The notes under the pieces were generated by a model. The model did no database searches, was not told the DNA's origin, and worked only from the letters and a program-made list of their open reading frames with translations. Source: Bacteroidales bacterium (lineage in GTDB: Bacteria; Bacteroidota; Bacteroidia; Bacteroidales; WCHB1-69). Taken from it: a stretch of 41,272 nt of DNA. This document shows, one piece after another, positions 28,822 to 37,591 of this stretch (position 1 is its first letter; each line of letters begins with the position of its first letter). Both the position numbers and the translations under genes were made by a program. The stretch lies in the NCBI GenBank assembly GCA_016285085.1, contig JAEEQA010000011.1:1-41272 (forward strand), written 5' to 3'.

Positions 28822-30966
28822 ATGCGTCCAGATTTCAGTAATGTAAGTCACAAAACCGCGCCGAAAAACAATGAGGATTTTTTGGCGTGGTGCAAAGAAA
28901 ACCACATTGATTTTAACCGCATGACGGCAGAGCAGATTCCCTGCAAGCCCGTCTATGGCAAAGACGACCTCGAAGGGATGGAGCATCTCAACTATGCCGC
29001 CGGCATCGCGCCGTTCCTCCGTGGCCCCTATTCCACGATGTACGTGATGCGCCCGTGGACCATCCGTCAGTACGCCGGTTTTTCGACGGCTGAGGAGTCC
29101 AACGCCTTCTACCGCCGCAACATCGCCGCAGGACAGAAGGGTCTGTCCGTGGCCTTCGACCTGGCCACCCACCGCGGTTACGACGCCGACCACGAACGCG
29201 TTCTCGGCGACGTGGGCAAAGCCGGTGTGAGCATCTGCTCCGTCGAGGATATGAAAGTCCTTTTCAACCAGATTCCGCTGAACAAGATGTCCGTCTCCAT
29301 GACGATGAACGGCGCCGTGATGCCGATTTTGGCTTTCTATATCGTTGCTGCGTTGGAACAGGGCGCCAAATACGAGGAGCTGCAGGGCACCATCCAGAAC
29401 GACATTCTGAAAGAGTTCATGGTGCGTAACACCTACATCTACCCGCCGGAACACTCCATGCGCATCATCGCCGACATCTTCGAGTTCACCTCGCAGAACA
29501 TGCCGAAATTCAACAGCATCTCCATCTCCGGCTACCACATGCAGGAAGCCGGTGCCACCTCCGACATCGAGATGGCCTACACGCTGGCCGACGGTTGGGA
29601 TTACCTCCGCACCGGTGTCAAGGCAGGTTTGGACATCGACGCCTTCGCGCCGCGCCTCTCCTTCTTCTGGTGCTCCGGCATGAACCATTTCATGGAGATC
29701 GCCAAGATGCGCGCCGCCCGTATGATCTGGGCAAAGATCGTGAGCACCTTCAACCCGAAGAATCCCAAGTCGTTGGCATTGCGTACGCACACGCAGACCT
29801 CGGGTTGGTCGCTGACGGAGCAAGACCCGTTCAACAACGTGGCCCGCACCTGCATCGAGGCTATGGGCGCCGCCCTCGGCCATACGCAGTCGCTGCACAC
29901 CAACGCGTTGGACGAAGCCATCGCCCTGCCGACCGACTTCAGCGCCCGTATCGCCCGTAACACGCAGATCTACATTCAGGAAGAGACCAACGTCTGCCGC
30001 GTGGTGGATCCGTGGGCCGGTTCCTACTACGTGGAAACGCTGACCAACGAACTGGCTCACCGCGCTTGGAAGCATATCCAGGAAGTGGAGGAGCTCGGCG
30101 GCATGGCCAAGGCCATCGAAACCGGCATTCCGAAGATGCGTATCGAGGAGGCCGCCGCCCGCAAGCAGGCCCGCATCGACTCCGGCACCGAAAGCATCAT
30201 CGGCGTCAACAAGTACCGTTTGGAGAAAGAAGACCCGATTGAAACGCTGGAGGTGGACAACACCGTGGTGCGCGAGGCGCAGATCAAGCGTTTGCAGGAG
30301 CTCCGCGCCAACCGCAACAACGAGGAGGTGCAGTCCATTCTGGAGGCCATCACCGAATGTGCCAAAACGGGCAAGGGCAACTTGCTGGCACTCTCGATTG
30401 AAGCCGCCAAGAAGCGTGCCACCCTCGGTGAGATTTCCTACGCTATGGAAAAAGTGTTCGGTCGTTACAAAGCAAAAATTAATCTGATTACAGGCGTGTA
30501 TAGTTCACAACAGCAAGACAACGATTCCTACAAGAAGGCGTGCGCCATGGCCGACGCTTTCGCAAAGAAAGAGGGACGCCGCCCCCGTATCATGGTGGCC
30601 AAGATGGGACAGGACGGTCACGACCGCGGCGCCAAGGTGGTGGCCACCGGTTATGCCGACATCGGTTTCGACGTGGACATGGGTCCGTTGTTCCAGACCC
30701 CGGCAGAAGCTGCGAAACAGGCTGTGGAGAACGACGTACACGTGCTGGGCGTTTCCTCCCTCGCCGCCGGTCACAAGACATTGGTGCCGCAGGTGATTGA
30801 GGAACTCAAAAAACTGGGCCGCGAAGACATCATCGTCATTGTGGGTGGTGTGATTCCGCCGCAAGACTACGACTTCCTCTACAAGGCCGGTGCCGCCGCC
30901 ATCTTCGGCCCCGGCAGCATCATCAGCGAATGCGCCATCAAGATTTTAGAGATTTTAGAAGCATAA
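28822..30966 (+). CDS. Methylmalonyl-CoA mutase, large (catalytic) subunit with B12-binding domain
   Basis: [116 protein letters not shown]12 motif. Confidence 0.97.
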   Translation: MRPDFSNVSHKTAPKNNEDFLAWCKENHIDFNRMTAEQIPCKPVYGKDDLEGMEHLNYAAGIAPFLRGPYSTMYVMRPWTIRQYAGFSTAEESNAFYRRNIAAGQKGLSVAFDLATHRGYDADHERVLGDVGKAGVSICSVEDMKVLFNQIPLNKMSVSMTMNGAVMPILAFYIVAALEQGAKYEELQGTIQNDILKEFMVRNTYIYPPEHSMRIIADIFEFTSQNMPKFNSISISGYHMQEAGATSDIEMAYTLADGWDYLRTGVKAGLDIDAFAPRLSFFWCSGMNHFMEIAKMRAARMIWAKIVSTFNPKNPKSLALRTHTQTSGWSLTEQDPFNNVARTCIEAMGAALGHTQSLHTNALDEAIALPTDFSARIARNTQIYIQEETNVCRVVDPWAGSYYVETLTNELAHRAWKHIQEVEELGGMAKAIETGIPKMRIEEAAARKQARIDSGTESIIGVNKYRLEKEDPIETLEVDNTVVREAQIKRLQELRANRNNEEVQSILEAITECAKTGKGNLLALSIEAAKKRATLGEISYAMEKVFGRYKAKINLITGVYSSQQQDNDSYKKACAMADAFAKKEGRRPRIMVAKMGQDGHDRGAKVVATGYADIGFDVDMGPLFQTPAEAAKQAVENDVHVLGVSSLAAGHKTLVPQVIEELKKLGREDIIVIVGGVIPPQDYDFLYKAGAAAIFGPGSIISECAIKILEILEA

Positions 30967-30968
30967 TC

Positions 30969-31277
30969 ATGAATATTTTGGAAGCCAACATACAGACAAT
31001 CATTTTCTTGTGCAAAAAGTACAAGGTTAAAACCTTGTCTGTTTTTGGCTCTGTCCTGACTAACCGTTTTTCTCCTACAAGTGACATTGACTTCCTCGTT
31101 GAATTTGATAATATTCCCCCCGAAGAGTATGCAGACAATTATTTTTCATTTAAAGAATCTTTGTCAAGCATGCTTGGCCGCGAAGTTGATCTGTTGGAGT
31201 TGACGGGGATTAAAAATACCGTTTTGCTCAACAACATTGACCGCACAAAAAAGCAATTGTATGGAGGAGTATGCTAA
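30969..31277 (+). CDS. mntA: Minimal nucleotidyltransferase antitoxin (MntA-like)
   Basis: GSVLTNRFSPTSDIDFLVEF fits GSX10DXD; starts 2 bp after mutase stop; adjacent HEPN gene. Confidence 0.85.
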   Translation: MNILEANIQTIIFLCKKYKVKTLSVFGSVLTNRFSPTSDIDFLVEFDNIPPEEYADNYFSFKESLSSMLGREVDLLELTGIKNTVLLNNIDRTKKQLYGGVC

Positions 31278-31608
31278 AAAACACTTAGAGGACATTTTCA
31301 ATGCCTGTCGTGAAGTGGAGTCTTTTTTTGAAGGGCAGCCAAAAGTTTTTTCTGAATTCTCTAAAGATATATTAAGACAACGAGCCGTTGAAAGAAATGT
31401 GGAGATTATGGGAGAGGCCATTAATAGAATCAAAAAAGACTTTCCTGATATTGAAATAGAAAATGCAAGGGAGATCATCAACACGAGGAACAGGGTGATT
31501 CACGGCTATGATAGCGTAACTCCAGAATTTCTGTGGGAACTTGTTATCAAGTATATTCCTTTATTGAAGGAAGATATAGAAACATTATTGTCAAACAAAA
31601 ACCAATAG
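31261..31608 (+). CDS. hepT: HEPN-domain toxin (HepT-like, DUF86)
   Basis: RQRAVERNVEIMGEAINRI; RNRVIHGY fits RX4HXY; overlaps mntA 3' end; start at MEEYAKKH. Confidence 0.87.
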   Translation: MEEYAKKHLEDIFNACREVESFFEGQPKVFSEFSKDILRQRAVERNVEIMGEAINRIKKDFPDIEIENAREIINTRNRVIHGYDSVTPEFLWELVIKYIPLLKEDIETLLSNKNQ

Positions 31609-31649
31609 CCTATGAGATAGTGATATCAAAAAAGCATACACTATAAAGG

Positions 31650-31831
31650 AAAAAAGCGTTTCGCTGAATCGGAATTTCTGAAACTTCGACACTTTCAAAA
31701 ATTCTTCCCGACAAAGCCGCTGAATTCCCGCCGATTGGCGTGGACTTACATCGTAATATTTGGGAAGAATTAGGTAGTCGAAGACCTCAGAAGTTCTAAA
31801 TAAAGCGAGCATGAAGTGCCACGCTTTTTTT
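31650..31831. repeat. Long imperfect inverted repeat (about 180 bp) in intergenic DNA
   Basis: Nested pairings in register: AATTCTTCCC 31700-31709 / GGGAAGAATT 31762-31771; CTTCGAC 31684-31690 / GTCGAAG 31777-31783; GAATTTCTGA 31672-31681 / TCAGAAGTTC 31787-31796 (one G-U); TCGCT 31661-31665 / AGCGA 31804-31808; AAAAAAGCGT 31650-31659 / ACGCTTTTTTT 31821-31831. Confidence 0.75.
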
Positions 31832-31901
31832 GTGTCTTGTGCTAACTTTTCTTCAGAGCACTTCGTCTTTTTATTTTCAACAAATTTAAAATCAAAGTGT
31901 T

Positions 31902-32384
31902 ATGAGGAAAATTATTATAATGATTTGTGCTATAGTTTTAAGTGTGGGCTGTTTTCAGGCAAATGCCCAGCAAACGGTGAACGTGGGTTTGGAAGTGGTG
32001 AAAACACTCCGTAAGGATAAGTTGAAATCGGAAACGGGGTCCGTGGTGGTCAGCAATGATGTCGTGAAAGACGGAAAGATTGTGATTGCTGCCGGTACGC
32101 CGGTGGTCTTGGACATCCAGTCGGAAAAGCACCGCGGCTTAGGCAAACCCGGAACGATTACGGTCAGGCCTGTAAGCACCACCGATGTGAACGGGCAGGT
32201 GGTTTCCCTCAACGGAGCTGAGAAATCCGATATTGGGAAGAATCGGCACGGTGCCGCCGTCGCTTGCGGCATCGTTTTCGGTATCATCACCTTCCCCGTA
32301 GGCCTTCTGTTCCTGTGCATCAAAGGCGGCAACGCCTCCATTCCCGCAGGCACGCAAATGGTGGCCACTGCAACTTTGAACTAA
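31902..32384 (+). CDS. Secreted hypothetical protein with Gly/hydrophobic C-terminal segment
   Basis: Signal peptide MRKIIIMICAIVLSVGCFQANAQ; no family recognised; hydrophobic CGIVFGIITFPVGLLFLCIKG. Confidence 0.65.
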   Translation: MRKIIIMICAIVLSVGCFQANAQQTVNVGLEVVKTLRKDKLKSETGSVVVSNDVVKDGKIVIAAGTPVVLDIQSEKHRGLGKPGTITVRPVSTTDVNGQVVSLNGAEKSDIGKNRHGAAVACGIVFGIITFPVGLLFLCIKGGNASIPAGTQMVATATLN

Positions 32385-32416
32385 TTTTATCCAAGACTTC
32401 ATAAAAAACGAAAAAT

Positions 32417-33601
32417 ATGAAATCGAGTAAACGCTATCTGCTGGTGGTGCTGTGCCTGATATTCGGTTATCAACTTTTCGGGCAAACTGACACCCCACCC
32501 TACGGAACCAAATTAGTGCCCGGGAGCAACAATCTCTATTTGTTCTCCTATGATGAGCCGGAAAAACTGAACCGTCCCGACGCGGTATGTGCCTGCCAGA
32601 ACAAAGGGGACGGTTGGAGACTGCCTACCTTGAATGAGTTGAAGGCGCTTGCATCGCAAAATGCTGGATTGACAGCAGGAAACACATACTGGACCATGGA
32701 CAAAGTGGTCGGGAAACTGGATTTTTACGCTATTTCTGCCAATGGTAAGGTGAAAACATGCGCCTTCAGTGACAAGAACAGCATCCGTTGCGTATGGTCG
32801 CCGTATGTGGCTGCTACGGAAACAAAACCCGCAGAAACCGTATCCGAACCTGTTACAAAACCCGTGACTGAACAGGGTTCTAATGTGGCTGAAAACAAGG
32901 CGGATGTTGAAACAACACCTGCGCCCATAGCAGAAGGGGAACAGCAAAAGGAAGAGAAGAAAGCCGCCGAACCACAAACAAAGAGCAAGGATGAAGAGAA
33001 GCCCGTCCAAAGCCCAAAAGTGAAAGAAGAAAAAGAGAAGACTCACAAAGAAAACACCGCCATTTTCAGTGAAAAATTCCCATACAAGCATAGTTTGGGG
33101 CTTGTGGCTGGAAATATAAACGGCATTTCCTACAAAACATTTATCAAAGACCACTTCGCCATCGAATTGGATTTGGCGGGATTTGAAGTGTCATTATGCT
33201 CTTTTTATAACAACTATTATTATCAATACAACTATTACGAATATAATCGCACTATATTGGCAATGTCAGCACCAGTTCTCCATTTGAATTTCCTTTATCA
33301 GGGACATTTCACAAAAGGACTTTACGGAATGGCGGGCGGTGGCATCAATATTGGTTATTCGTTTACCCCCGAATTAAGGAGGGCATATCGTCCCTATATG
33401 TACAATGACCCCTGGGCTAATTGGGAGGAGTTTGGCAAAGGCGGTGCGGGTGCGCTTTTAGGATTGGAGTATGTGTTTGAAAAGCCAGTCGCCCTTCAGT
33501 TCGACTTCCGTCCGGGCTATGGAATTCTTTTTTCAGACCTGGACTACTATCATTTCTTTGATTGGGCTTTGTGCCTGAGTGTTCGTTATGTTTTTAAATA
33601 A
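32417..33601 (+). CDS. Secreted protein: DUF1566/Lcl-like N-terminal domain, K/E/P-rich linker, C-terminal outer-membrane beta-barrel-like domain
   Basis: Signal peptide; GDGWRLPTLNELKALASQ...YWTMDK...IRCVWS; linker EEKKAAEPQTKSKDEEKPVQSPKVKEEKEKTHKEN; HSLGLVAGNINGISYKTFI...ALCLSVRYVFK ending in F-K. Confidence 0.65.
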   Translation: MKSSKRYLLVVLCLIFGYQLFGQTDTPPYGTKLVPGSNNLYLFSYDEPEKLNRPDAVCACQNKGDGWRLPTLNELKALASQNAGLTAGNTYWTMDKVVGKLDFYAISANGKVKTCAFSDKNSIRCVWSPYVAATETKPAETVSEPVTKPVTEQGSNVAENKADVETTPAPIAEGEQQKEEKKAAEPQTKSKDEEKPVQSPKVKEEKEKTHKENTAIFSEKFPYKHSLGLVAGNINGISYKTFIKDHFAIELDLAGFEVSLCSFYNNYYYQYNYYEYNRTILAMSAPVLHLNFLYQGHFTKGLYGMAGGGINIGYSFTPELRRAYRPYMYNDPWANWEEFGKGGAGALLGLEYVFEKPVALQFDFRPGYGILFSDLDYYHFFDWALCLSVRYVFK

Positions 33602-33628
33602 TTATAAATATTTTAAAATCAAATTATT

Positions 33629-34630
33629 ATGAAAAAATCAGTATTTGTCATTTTGATGATGCTTATCGTTGGCAGCTTTACAGGCTGCCAAAAAGAAAAA
33701 GCTCCGATAGCTTCTTTTACCTATTGGATTGAGGCTACCGATAACGGGGCAGTGGTTCATTTAACGAATACTTCTACGAATGCCAAAAAATGTTGGTGGG
33801 TCTGTAAAGGGTATGATTCGTATTACTCAATGCCTACCTATGATGAATCTTTTGAATGGTCCCCCTCATTTACCCTTACCACCGAAGGGTGGTACACCAT
33901 TACTCTGCATATTTATGCAAAAGAAAGTACAGAAACCACCCAAGAAATTTATATTGAATCGTGGATGATTGGCAATGGTGGCGGCGGCGGTGGACAAACC
34001 ACACTCCCCACGGCGCGTTTCAGTTTCACCGGGAACAACCAGTACGCCCCAGCCACCGTCAGTTTTACGAACCAGTCATTGAATGCCACCAGTTATCTTT
34101 GGAATTTCGGCGACGGAGCCACCTCGTCTTCGACCAATCCCACTCACACCTATGCGGCTGGAGGCAACTACAACGTAACTTTGACAGCAATGAATTCCAA
34201 CGGCAATGACCAGACCACTCACACGGTAACGGTGAGAAACACCCCTGCAACGTGGACACTGACCAAATTTGTGCTGACGGCTTACCCCCTCACTGACGGC
34301 GGAGACAACTGGGACTGGACCGATGCAGGCCCCGATATCTACTTTAAGTTATATGATGCTAACAATACATTGATATACACGAGCTCCACAAAGGATGACG
34401 TTACTGAATCCTCACTCCCGCTGACGTGGAACCTCTCCAATGCCACATTGAGTACGCTTACTGGAACGTGCACCATCAAAATATATGATGAGGATGGCGC
34501 TTTGGATCCCGATGATTTGATGGGAAATATCACTTTTGTTCCGGCCGAGCATTGCGGCTATAACAATAGTACATATTCGTGGACAGCCGGGAGCTGGAGT
34601 GGAGTATGGACCTTTTCTTGGGGTTACTAA
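33629..34630 (+). CDS. PKD-domain lipoprotein with C-terminal C2-like domain
   Basis: Lipobox VGSFTGCQK; PKD motif PATVSFTNQSLNATSYLWNFGDGATSSSTNPTHTYAAGGNYNVTLTA; poly-Gly hinge GNGGGGGGQ; DIYFKLYD...IKIYDEDGALDPDDLMG. Confidence 0.75.
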   Translation: MKKSVFVILMMLIVGSFTGCQKEKAPIASFTYWIEATDNGAVVHLTNTSTNAKKCWWVCKGYDSYYSMPTYDESFEWSPSFTLTTEGWYTITLHIYAKESTETTQEIYIESWMIGNGGGGGGQTTLPTARFSFTGNNQYAPATVSFTNQSLNATSYLWNFGDGATSSSTNPTHTYAAGGNYNVTLTAMNSNGNDQTTHTVTVRNTPATWTLTKFVLTAYPLTDGGDNWDWTDAGPDIYFKLYDANNTLIYTSSTKDDVTESSLPLTWNLSNATLSTLTGTCTIKIYDEDGALDPDDLMGNITFVPAEHCGYNNSTYSWTAGSWSGVWTFSWGY

Positions 34631-34657
34631 AGACAAGAATTTTAACTTTCATCATTG

Positions 34658-34687
34658 AGAGGAAGGCGCTGCTTTCCTCTTTTTTTA
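34658..34687 (+). terminator. Rho-independent terminator after PKD lipoprotein
   Basis: agaggaaggc-gct-gctttcctct stem followed by ttttttt. Confidence 0.75.
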
Positions 34688-34696
34688 TTTTTTCCG

Positions 34697-34704
34697 TATT
34701 TTTG
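34697..34704 (+). promoter_or_regulatory. Bacteroidota -7 element (TATTTTTG) for esterase gene
   Basis: cgtatttttgcgcc upstream of ATG 34728. Confidence 0.45.
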
Positions 34705-34727
34705 CGCCTTCAAAAAAATGGATTTCT

Positions 34728-35984
34728 ATGAAAAAAATCACACTGATCACCTTTTTATTGATGACGAGCGTGATGCTTTATGCCCAAAGCAGTACTCGTT
34801 TTTTTAACCGTGTGTTCCAGGACATTACGGTTCGTTCGGAAATCCAGTACGGACAGGGTGCGCCCGTCGGAAGCGACACGGAAGATCCGCTCTATTTTGA
34901 CTTTTACGAGCCCGCCGGCGACACAATGGCCCATCGGCCTTTGGTGATTACGGTGTTTGGCGGCGCCTTTGTCGCGGGCAACCGCAGCTGGTGCGATATG
35001 GTGGCTTTTGGCGACTCGTTGAGCCACTACGGTTATGCCGTCGCCTCCATCGATTACCGGTTGCTGCCCGTCTATCGGATTACGGAAACAAACTTCATCC
35101 GTGCCGGTTATATGGCCGCGCAGGACGTCAGCGCCGCCGTCCGTTTCTTCAAAGGAAACTGCGATTTATATGGCATTGACACCAACCGTATCTTCGTGCT
35201 TGGCAATTCCGCCGGCACCATCGCCTCCATGTATTTCTTGTGGATGGATGACGATGAACGACCGGAAGAAACGTTTGAAGACGACGGCTGGTTGGGAATC
35301 GGCGGGCATAGCGACCTCGGAAATATTCACACAACGGGATTCCCCGAATACCTTTCGTATTCCCCGCGCATCGCCGGCCTAATCGCCCAATGGGGCGGCG
35401 TGATGGACACCAACATCATCAGCAATGACGACACCACCCCCGTCTGTCTTATCCACGGCACCGCCGATGAAACCGTACCTTACGAATACGGGGCTCCCTA
35501 CGGCGAGAGTTTTTTGGGTATAACTACCCTTGTTTTACCCGATTTATATGGTTCCTACTATCTTGACCAGCGCCTCACATCGCTGGACGTGGAACACGAA
35601 CTCCACACCTTTGAGGGAAAGGAACATTGCTTTTACATTGAAGGAACCACCACCCTGCTTCCCGAAGAACTGGACACCTGCTTCCGCATCGCCCTTCATT
35701 TTATGACAAATATCATGTTTGACAACACGCTTCCTGAAGGGGTCCGCGACATTGATGACGAGTCTGTACTGGTTTTTCCCAATCCCGTGGAGGACTTTAT
35801 CTATCTGCAAATCGGGGACCACAATTCAAACTTCACATGCGAACTCTATGATATGCAGGGAAGGCGGCTGATGAGACAGGAAAACAAGACATCGATGAAT
35901 GTGAGCGCTCTGCCTTCCGGCACCTATATTCTTCAAATCAACACGAATAATGGAACGCAGTTTCAAAAAGTCATAAAAAAATAA
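34728..35984 (+). CDS. Secreted alpha/beta-hydrolase (carboxylesterase-like) with T9SS type A C-terminal sorting domain
   Basis: Signal peptide; VITVFGGAFVAGNRSW oxyanion-type motif, VLGNSAGTIASM nucleophile; C-terminal VFPNPVEDFIYLQI...CELYDMQGRRLMRQ...LPSGTYILQINTNNGTQFQKVIKK. Confidence 0.85.
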   Translation: MKKITLITFLLMTSVMLYAQSSTRFFNRVFQDITVRSEIQYGQGAPVGSDTEDPLYFDFYEPAGDTMAHRPLVITVFGGAFVAGNRSWCDMVAFGDSLSHYGYAVASIDYRLLPVYRITETNFIRAGYMAAQDVSAAVRFFKGNCDLYGIDTNRIFVLGNSAGTIASMYFLWMDDDERPEETFEDDGWLGIGGHSDLGNIHTTGFPEYLSYSPRIAGLIAQWGGVMDTNIISNDDTTPVCLIHGTADETVPYEYGAPYGESFLGITTLVLPDLYGSYYLDQRLTSLDVEHELHTFEGKEHCFYIEGTTTLLPEELDTCFRIALHFMTNIMFDNTLPEGVRDIDDESVLVFPNPVEDFIYLQIGDHNSNFTCELYDMQGRRLMRQENKTSMNVSALPSGTYILQINTNNGTQFQKVIKK

Positions 35985-36004
35985 AATAGTTCCCCCTTTT
36001 TCCG

Positions 36005-36012
36005 TACTTTTG
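36005..36012 (+). promoter_or_regulatory. Bacteroidota -7 element (TACTTTTG) for GAPDH-like gene
   Basis: cgtacttttgcaccc upstream of ATG 36045. Confidence 0.5.
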
Positions 36013-36044
36013 CACCCCAAAGAAAATTCTTAAATCCTAATATT

Positions 36045-37295
36045 ATGAGCATCGTACTTCACCAAAAAAATCTGCTCGGCATCAACGGCGCCGGGCGTAT
36101 CGGTAAACTGACCCTTTGGCATCACCTTCTCTCCCGCAAGTTTGACGGCATCGTCCTCAACGTGGGCCGCGAGGTTGGAAAAAGCCTCGAGGATCTCGTC
36201 CAGTCACTGACCACTGACTCTACCTACGGAAACCTCAGCCTCTTCCTTTACGGGCGGGCCGGCAAGCAGATAAAGGTGGAGGTTGTGGATAGCGAAAAGA
36301 ATATCGTTGAAATCGACGGACTTCCCATCAAGGTTTTGATGAGCGAGAGAAATCCCCGCAACATCAACTGGAAGGATGAGGGTGTCCGCGTGGTGGTGGA
36401 CTGTACCGGCAAGTTCCTGGACCCGTCGCTGGAGGACAACGAAGGCAAGGGCAGCATCCTAGGCCACCTCACCGCTGGAGCCGAGCATGTCATCGCCAGC
36501 GCCCCGTTCAAAATCAAGAAGGCCGACTTCAACACGGACGAGACGCCTACATTAATATATGGTATCAACCACACCTGTTTCGACCCGAGTGTCCACAAGG
36601 TGATTTCGGCGGCCAGCTGCACCACCACGGGTCTGGCCCACATGATCAAGCCCTTGCTGGAAGATCCGGAAACCAACAATGTGCTGACGGCCTCTCTCTC
36701 CACGGTCCATGCCGCCACCAATACGCAGAGCGTGCTCGACGCGGTGCCGAGTGCCGCCGCCTCCGACCTCCGCAAGAACCGTTCCGTGCTCAATAATATA
36801 ATATTGTCATCCACGGGTGCGGCCAAGACCTTGGAGAAGGTGATCCCGCAGACCGCCCACTTCGGTTTCATGGCCGACTCCATCCGCATCCCCACTCCGT
36901 CGGTGTCGCTCATCGCCCTCAACATCACCTTCAACTCCCGGATGAACGAGCGGGGAGTGCCGTACATCTCCGGCGACTACATCCGCGACATCTACCGCCG
37001 CGCCGCCGAAGGCGAACAGAAGGGGCTGCTCCGTTTCTCGATGAAGCAGAACGTCTCGATGGACCTGCTCGGTCTGCCCGCCGCCATCACCATCGAGGGC
37101 AAGGAGATCCACACGCGCACCGGTTTCCTCAAGATTCCCGCCGAGATTTTGCAGTCGCTCCACGTGTCCGACTACAAGGACATCAACATCCCCGTCACCC
37201 ATGCCAAAGTGTTCGGATGGTACGACAACGAGTTCGGCAGCTATGTCACATGTTTGGGCAAACTGACGGAATATATTGCCTCAAGTTTGGATTAA
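36045..37295 (+). CDS. Divergent glyceraldehyde-3-phosphate dehydrogenase family protein
   Basis: INGAGRIGKL, SAASCTTTGLAHM (catalytic Cys), STVHAATNTQ (His), SSTGAAKTLEKVIPQ, WYDNEFGSY. Confidence 0.88.
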   Translation: MSIVLHQKNLLGINGAGRIGKLTLWHHLLSRKFDGIVLNVGREVGKSLEDLVQSLTTDSTYGNLSLFLYGRAGKQIKVEVVDSEKNIVEIDGLPIKVLMSERNPRNINWKDEGVRVVVDCTGKFLDPSLEDNEGKGSILGHLTAGAEHVIASAPFKIKKADFNTDETPTLIYGINHTCFDPSVHKVISAASCTTTGLAHMIKPLLEDPETNNVLTASLSTVHAATNTQSVLDAVPSAAASDLRKNRSVLNNIILSSTGAAKTLEKVIPQTAHFGFMADSIRIPTPSVSLIALNITFNSRMNERGVPYISGDYIRDIYRRAAEGEQKGLLRFSMKQNVSMDLLGLPAAITIEGKEIHTRTGFLKIPAEILQSLHVSDYKDINIPVTHAKVFGWYDNEFGSYVTCLGKLTEYIASSLD

Positions 37296-37303
37296 GAAAA
37301 GCC

Positions 37304-37346
37304 TGTCCTGTCGGAAAAAAATCCTCCGACAGGACATATTTTTTTG
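37304..37346 (+). terminator. Rho-independent terminator after GAPDH-like gene
   Basis: 12-bp stem tgtcctgtcgga/tccgacaggaca followed by tattttttt. Confidence 0.85.
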
Positions 37347-37442
37347 ATATATAACAACTTAAAGGCCATTAAAAAAATAATGGGGTGTGCAAAAAAACAA
37401 AATTATTTTTTTGTAATTTCGCACCCGCATTTTTTAGCACAC

Positions 37443-37533
37443 GGAGAGATGGCCGAGTGGTCGAAGGCGCACGCCTGGAAAGTGTGTAAGCGCCGAAAGC
37501 GCTTCTAGGGTTCGAATCCCTATCTCTCCGCCA
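37443..37533 (+). tRNA. tRNA-Ser (GGA)
   Basis: Acceptor GGAGAGA/TCTCTCC, anticodon arm CACGC-CTGGAAA-GTGTG, long variable arm, T arm AGGG-TTCGAAT-CCCT, encoded CCA. Confidence 0.95.
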
Positions 37534-37591
37534 AATTAAATTATTGAAAAAGAACAAATTAAAAAATCAAATCAACAACAAAACAAGTATT

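Noticed and set aside
28732-30075. 447-aa - strand ORF
   Set aside because: Antisense of the well-supported methylmalonyl-CoA mutase; H/V/G/D-rich with no motifs
30590-30781. Arg/Pro-rich small ORFs inside the mutase gene
   Set aside because: Alternative-frame artefacts of GC-rich codons
30969-31608. A larger antiphage defence island around the MNT-HEPN pair
   Set aside because: Neighbours are a metabolic enzyme and secreted proteins; no restriction, helicase, STAND or Abi-type genes, so only a single TA pair is supported
31591-31812. 73-aa - strand ORF in the post-hepT gap
   Set aside because: Lies across the inverted repeat, no recognisable family and no promoter; better explained by the repeat structure
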